From Flavobacteriales bacterium (GTDB lineage: Bacteria > Bacteroidota > Bacteroidia > Flavobacteriales > Flavobacteriaceae), in the NCBI GenBank assembly GCA_003229235.1, contig QIIH01000131.1, positions 1 to 9,690 on the forward strand: a stretch of 9,690 nucleotides of DNA, read 5' to 3'. The notes beneath the pieces are model-generated. The model ran no database searches and was not told the DNA's origin. It worked only from the letters and a program-made list of their open reading frames with translations. A program made the position numbers and the translations under genes. Each line of letters opens with the position of its first letter. Within the stretch, counting starts at the first letter, position 1. This document shows positions 6,601 to 9,690 of this stretch, piece by piece.

Positions 6601-7507
6601 GCTTAGTGGTGTTGACGACTATACGCACCTTACACAAGGAGTTTGGACTACCGATAAAGCTACCAACAAACAAGTAGCCGAGTTGATGCACAACTATAAA
6701 ATTAAAGAAAACGACTTACAAGGTAACTTGCGTCGTGAGAAGTTTACCATCTCTGTTGGTGACGAACTTCCTGCTGGAATTTTAAAGTTAGCCAAAGTTT
6801 ATGTCGCCAAAAAGCGTAAGCTTAAAGTGGGTGATAAAATGGCGGGACGTCACGGTAATAAAGGTATTGTAGCTCGTATTGTAAGAGAAGAAGACATGCC
6901 GTTCTTAGAAGACGGAACACCAGTAGATATTGTATTGAATCCACTAGGGGTACCTTCTCGTATGAACATTGGACAGATTTATGAAACTGTTCTTGGATGG
7001 GCAGGTCAGAAGTTAGGTCGCAAATATGCTACACCAATTTTTGATGGGGCTACTTTAGATCAGATTAACGAATTGACAGACGAAGCTGGAATACCAAGAT
7101 TTGGACATACGTATTTGTATGACGGTGGAACCGGACAACGTTTTGATCAAGCTGCAACTGTCGGAATTATCTATATGCTTAAACTTGGGCATATGGTAGA
7201 CGACAAAATGCACGCACGTTCTATAGGACCTTATTCTCTTATTACTCAACAACCGTTGGGTGGTAAGGCACAATTTGGAGGTCAGCGATTTGGAGAGATG
7301 GAAGTTTGGGCACTTGAGGCGTATGGCGCATCAAGTACACTTCGCGAAATCTTGACAGTTAAATCGGATGATGTAATTGGTCGTGCAAAAACATACGAAG
7401 CCATTGTAAAAGGGGAGAGTATGCCAGAACCCGGATTGCCGGAATCCTTTAACGTGCTAATGCACGAATTGAAAGGTCTAGGATTAGACATTCGATTAGA
7501 GGAATAA
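3695..7507 (+). CDS. rpoB: DNA-directed RNA polymerase subunit beta
   Basis: The beta subunit forms one pincer of RNA polymerase and much of the active centre. The product has 1270 residues (E. coli 1342), and the frame is unbroken. The protrusion and lobe occupy about residues 20-420. The rifampicin-binding region is [33 protein letters not shown], with Q473, D476, H486 and S491 equivalent to E. coli Q513, D516, H526 and S531. All are the sensitive-type residue. [33 protein letters not shown] follows. A charged insert in the flap-to-active-site region (about 904-1030) corresponds to the E. coli beta-i9 region. [12 protein letters not shown] contains active-site lysines K1048 and K1056. The C-terminal switch/clamp part runs from [44 protein letters not shown]. 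The start is fixed by a TAG directly before the ATG. The gene ends in tandem stops TAA-TAG (7505-7510). Confidence 0.99.
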   Translation: MSATQTQRLNFSSVQNKPDYPDFLDIQVKSFQDFFQLETKSEERGNEGLYNTFLENFPITDTRNQFVLEFLDYFVDPPRYSILECIERGLTYSVPLKARLKLYCTDPEHEDFETIVQDVYLGTIPYMTPSGTFCINGAERVVVSQLHRSPGVFFGQSFHANGTKLYSARVIPFKGSWIEFATDINSVMYAYIDRKKKLPVTTLFRAIGFERDKDILEIFDLAEEIKATKTGLKKYMGRKLAARVLKTWHEDFVDEDTGEVVSIERNEIVLDRDTILEKEHVEQIMESGSKTILLHKKDNLLADYAIIHNTLQKDPTNSEKEAVEHIYRQLRNAEPPDEETARGIINKLFFSDQRYNLGEVGRYRMNKKLGLDIEMDKQVLTKEDIITIVKYLIELINSKAEIDDIDHLSNRRVRTVGEQLSSQFGVGLARMARTIRERMNVRDNEVFTPIDLINAKTLSSVINSFFGTNQLSQFMDQTNPLAEITHKRRLSALGPGGLSRERAGFEVRDVHYTHYGRLCPIETPEGPNIGLISSLSVYAKVNNLGFIETPYRKVENGKVDLKSTPIYLSAEEEEEKLIAQANIPLTKDGQIDSDRVIARMEGDFPVVDPKDVHYTDVAPNQISSISASLIPFLEHDDANRALMGSNMMRQAVPLLIADSPIVGTGLERQVATDSRVLINSEGDGVVEYVDSREITIKYDRSDEERLVSFDGDSKTYKLVKFRKTNQSTSINLKPIVRRGDRVKKGQVLCQGYATEAGELALGRNMKVAFMPWKGYNFEDAIVISERVVREDIFTSIHIDEYSLEVRDTKLGNEELTSDIPNVSEEATKDLDEHGMIRVGAEVKPGDILIGKITPKGESDPTPEEKLLRAIFGDKAGDVKDASLKASPSLQGVVIDKKLFARAIKDKRKRVKDKEDISELEIIYEAKFLGLKELLVEKLFEIVGGKTAQGVMNDLGEEVFPKGKKFTLKMLSGVDDYTHLTQGVWTTDKATNKQVAELMHNYKIKENDLQGNLRREKFTISVGDELPAGILKLAKVYVAKKRKLKVGDKMAGRHGNKGIVARIVREEDMPFLEDGTPVDIVLNPLGVPSRMNIGQIYETVLGWAGQKLGRKYATPIFDGATLDQINELTDEAGIPRFGHTYLYDGGTGQRFDQAATVGIIYMLKLGHMVDDKMHARSIGPYSLITQQPLGGKAQFGGQRFGEMEVWALEAYGASSTLREILTVKSDDVIGRAKTYEAIVKGESMPEPGLPESFNVLMHELKGLGLDIRLEE

Positions 7508-7590
7508 TAGCTCTCTGCTTAAGCAGAGATCTCTTAGTTTGTTAATGAGGCGATTAGCCTCAACACATTAAAAAGATTATATATAGCATT
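7508..7590 (+). promoter_or_regulatory. rpoB-rpoC spacer with two hairpins
   Basis: Hairpin 1 has arms TCTCTGC (7512-7518) and GCAGAGA (7523-7529) around a TTAA loop, a perfect inverted repeat. Hairpin 2 has arms GAGGC (7547-7551) and GCCTC (7557-7561) with loop GATTA. It can be lengthened by TTAAT (7542-7546) with ATTAA (7567-7571) across an AACAC bulge. Neither has a T tract, so they are more likely mRNA processing, stability or translation-control elements than terminators. The last 20 bases before rpoC are AT-rich and lack a Shine-Dalgarno sequence. Confidence 0.5.
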
Positions 7591-9690
7591 ATGGCAAGAA
7601 ATAAAGATAACAACGCGGTAAAGAGATTTAATAAAATTTCTATTGGTTTGGCTTCTCCCGAATCTATCTTGGCTGAGTCAAGAGGTGAGGTATTAAAGCC
7701 AGAAACCATTAATTACCGTACGCACAAGCCAGAGAGAGACGGTTTGTTCTGTGAGCGTATTTTTGGACCTGTTAAGGATTACGAATGTGCTTGTGGAAAA
7801 TATAAGCGTATTCGTTATAAAGGAATTGTTTGTGACCGTTGTGGGGTCGAGGTAACCGAGAAGAAGGTACGTCGTGATCGCGTTGGGCACATCAACCTTG
7901 TAGTACCTGTAGCACATATTTGGTACTTTAGAAGCTTACCTAATAAAATAGGTTATTTGTTAGGCTTACCTTCTAAAAAATTAGATATGATTATTTACTA
8001 CGAAAGATACGTAGTAATTCAACCAGGTATTGCTAAAAATGAAGAAGGAGAACCATTGCAAAAGATGGACTTCTTAACAGAAGAAGAATATTTAAACATT
8101 TTAGATTCTGTTCCGCAGGAGAATTTATATTTAGAGGATTCAGATCCTAATAAGTTTATCGCAAAAATGGGCGCTGAGTGTTTGATCGAACTTTTGCAGA
8201 GAATTGATTTGGACCAGCTTTCCTTTGACCTACGTCACAAGGCCAATAACGAAACTTCTAAGCAACGTAAAACAGAGGCATTAAAAAGACTTCAAGTTGT
8301 AGAAGCACTTCGTGAAGCGAACAAAAATCGCGAGAATAAGCCAGAATGGATGATTATGAAGGTGGTACCTATTATTCCACCAGAATTACGCCCGTTGGTA
8401 CCTCTTGATGGAGGTCGTTTTGCTACGTCTGATTTAAATGACTTATACCGTCGCGTAATCATTCGTAACAATCGTCTTAAGCGTTTGGTAGAGATTAAAG
8501 CACCAGAGGTAATCTTACGTAACGAAAAGCGTATGCTACAGGAATCTGTAGATTCGTTGTTCGATAACACTAGAAAATCTTCTGCTGTAAAAACAGATTC
8601 TAACAGACCACTTAAATCACTTTCTGATTCACTTAAAGGTAAGCAAGGGCGATTCCGTCAAAACTTACTTGGAAAACGTGTAGATTATTCGGCACGTTCT
8701 GTAATTGTTGTTGGACCAGAACTTAAATTATTTGAATGTGGTTTGCCTAAAAATATGGCAGCAGAGCTTTACAAGCCTTTTGTAATTCGTAAGCTTATTG
8801 AGCGTGGAATTGTAAAGACAGTAAAGTCGGCCAAAAAGATTATAGATAAAAAAGAGCCAGTAGTTTGGGATATCTTGGAGAACGTTCTTAAAGGACACCC
8901 AGTACTTCTAAACCGTGCTCCTACGCTTCACCGCCTGGGAATCCAAGCATTTCAGCCTAAACTTATCGAAGGGAAAGCAATTCAGTTGCATCCTTTAGTT
9001 TGTACGGCTTTTAACGCGGATTTTGATGGGGATCAAATGGCAGTTCACTTGCCACTAGGACCAGAAGCAATCTTAGAATCACAATTGTTGATGTTAGCGT
9101 CGCACAATATCTTAAATCCAGCAAACGGATCGCCAGTAGCGGTTCCTTCACAGGATATGGTATTGGGTCTGTACTATATGACCAAGTCTCGCTTGTCTAC
9201 AAAAGATCATCCAATTCAGGGTGAAGGGTTAACCTTCTATTCTGCAGAGGAAGTAATTATTGCATATAACGAAAAACGTGTAGACCTTAACGCAAATATC
9301 AAAATTCGCGCAAGGGACTTTAACGACAATGGAGAACTTGTTATGCAAATCATAGAGACTACAGTTGGTCGTGTGATTTTTAACGAAGAAGTACCGGAAG
9401 CGGCTGGTTTTATTAACGCAGTACTTACTAAAAAGTCACTTCGTGATATTATAGGTGGGATCTTGAAAGTAACTGATGTGCCAACAACGGCTGCTTTCTT
9501 AGATGAGATAAAGACGTTAGGATTTAAGTTTGCCTTCGAAGGAGGATTGTCATTCTCACTTGGGGATATCATTATTCCGAAGGAGAAGCAAGCTATGATC
9601 GATGATGCAAATGGGCAAGTTGACGGAATCATCGCCAACTATAACATGGGTCTTATTACCAATAACGAACGATACAATCAGGTAATTGAT
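7591..9690 (+). CDS. rpoC: DNA-directed RNA polymerase subunit beta', N-terminal part (runs off window)
   Basis: The beta' subunit carries the catalytic Mg-binding loop and the clamp. The frame is open for 700 codons to the last base; the family in this phylum is roughly 1400 or more residues, so about half is present. The start is typical: [27 protein letters not shown]. The zinc ribbon has C66, C68, C81 and C84 ([19 protein letters not shown]). The clamp helices and rudder region follow, with [39 protein letters not shown] and then [27 protein letters not shown] (about 350-376). The catalytic motif NADFDGDQM is at residues 475-483, so D477, D479 and D481 bind the Mg ion. Further on, [28 protein letters not shown] is the conserved segment after the active site. 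An in-frame TAG at 7555-7557 blocks upstream starts. Everything visible is intact. Confidence 0.99.
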   Translation, partial: MARNKDNNAVKRFNKISIGLASPESILAESRGEVLKPETINYRTHKPERDGLFCERIFGPVKDYECACGKYKRIRYKGIVCDRCGVEVTEKKVRRDRVGHINLVVPVAHIWYFRSLPNKIGYLLGLPSKKLDMIIYYERYVVIQPGIAKNEEGEPLQKMDFLTEEEYLNILDSVPQENLYLEDSDPNKFIAKMGAECLIELLQRIDLDQLSFDLRHKANNETSKQRKTEALKRLQVVEALREANKNRENKPEWMIMKVVPIIPPELRPLVPLDGGRFATSDLNDLYRRVIIRNNRLKRLVEIKAPEVILRNEKRMLQESVDSLFDNTRKSSAVKTDSNRPLKSLSDSLKGKQGRFRQNLLGKRVDYSARSVIVVGPELKLFECGLPKNMAAELYKPFVIRKLIERGIVKTVKSAKKIIDKKEPVVWDILENVLKGHPVLLNRAPTLHRLGIQAFQPKLIEGKAIQLHPLVCTAFNADFDGDQMAVHLPLGPEAILESQLLMLASHNILNPANGSPVAVPSQDMVLGLYYMTKSRLSTKDHPIQGEGLTFYSAEEVIIAYNEKRVDLNANIKIRARDFNDNGELVMQIIETTVGRVIFNEEVPEAAGFINAVLTKKSLRDIIGGILKVTDVPTTAAFLDEIKTLGFKFAFEGGLSFSLGDIIIPKEKQAMIDDANGQVDGIIANYNMGLITNNERYNQVID

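Noticed and set aside
1..9690. Mobile element, CRISPR array, toxin/defence system or undescribed protein system
   Set aside because: Every long frame is an intact housekeeping gene in its conserved order. No repeats of array type, transposase, integrase or unknown gene was seen on either strand.

Overview
The window is a slice of the core transcription/translation gene cluster of a member of the Bacteroidota, most likely a flavobacterium. Every gene is on the + strand. The order is tuf (3' part) - tRNA-Trp - secE - nusG - rplK - rplA - rplJ - rplL - rpoB - rpoC (5' part). The lineage call rests on four things: tuf and tRNA-Trp sit directly upstream of secE; the RpoB N-terminus (an [18 protein letters not shown] start) and the RpoC N-terminus ([16 protein letters not shown]) are of flavobacterial type; the DNA is moderately AT-rich; and nearly all start codons lack a Shine-Dalgarno sequence but follow A-rich leaders, as is usual in this phylum. 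Species cannot be named from this stretch.

Layout. Bases 3-383 encode the last 126 residues of EF-Tu. A terminator-like hairpin (405-440) follows and ends only 8 nt before a tRNA-Trp gene (449-521). SecE (617-808) and NusG (813-1367) are tightly coupled. After a 73-bp spacer with a foldable hairpin come L11, L1 and L10, with very short gaps of 21 and 12 bp, then L7/L12 after a 50-bp A-rich gap. A 137-bp spacer with a strong hairpin and a competing alternative stem separates the ribosomal genes from rpoB (3695-7507). An 83-bp spacer with two more hairpins precedes rpoC (7591 to the window edge, 700 codons, still open).

The products work together in gene expression. EF-Tu delivers aminoacyl-tRNA, the L10-L7/L12 stalk and L11/L1 form the moving parts of the 50S subunit around the factor-binding centre, and RpoB/RpoC form the RNA polymerase active site. 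NusG controls elongation and can link polymerase to ribosome, and SecE is an essential part of the SecYEG channel. All proteins look intact, with catalytic and binding motifs in place.

I see no mobile element, CRISPR array, defence system or unknown gene, and no undescribed protein system. What deserves a second look is in the spacers: RNA structures at four junctions (tuf/tRNA-Trp, nusG/rplK, rplL/rpoB, rpoB/rpoC) that could set the relative output of the modules, and the absence of room for an L10-type leader before rplJ.
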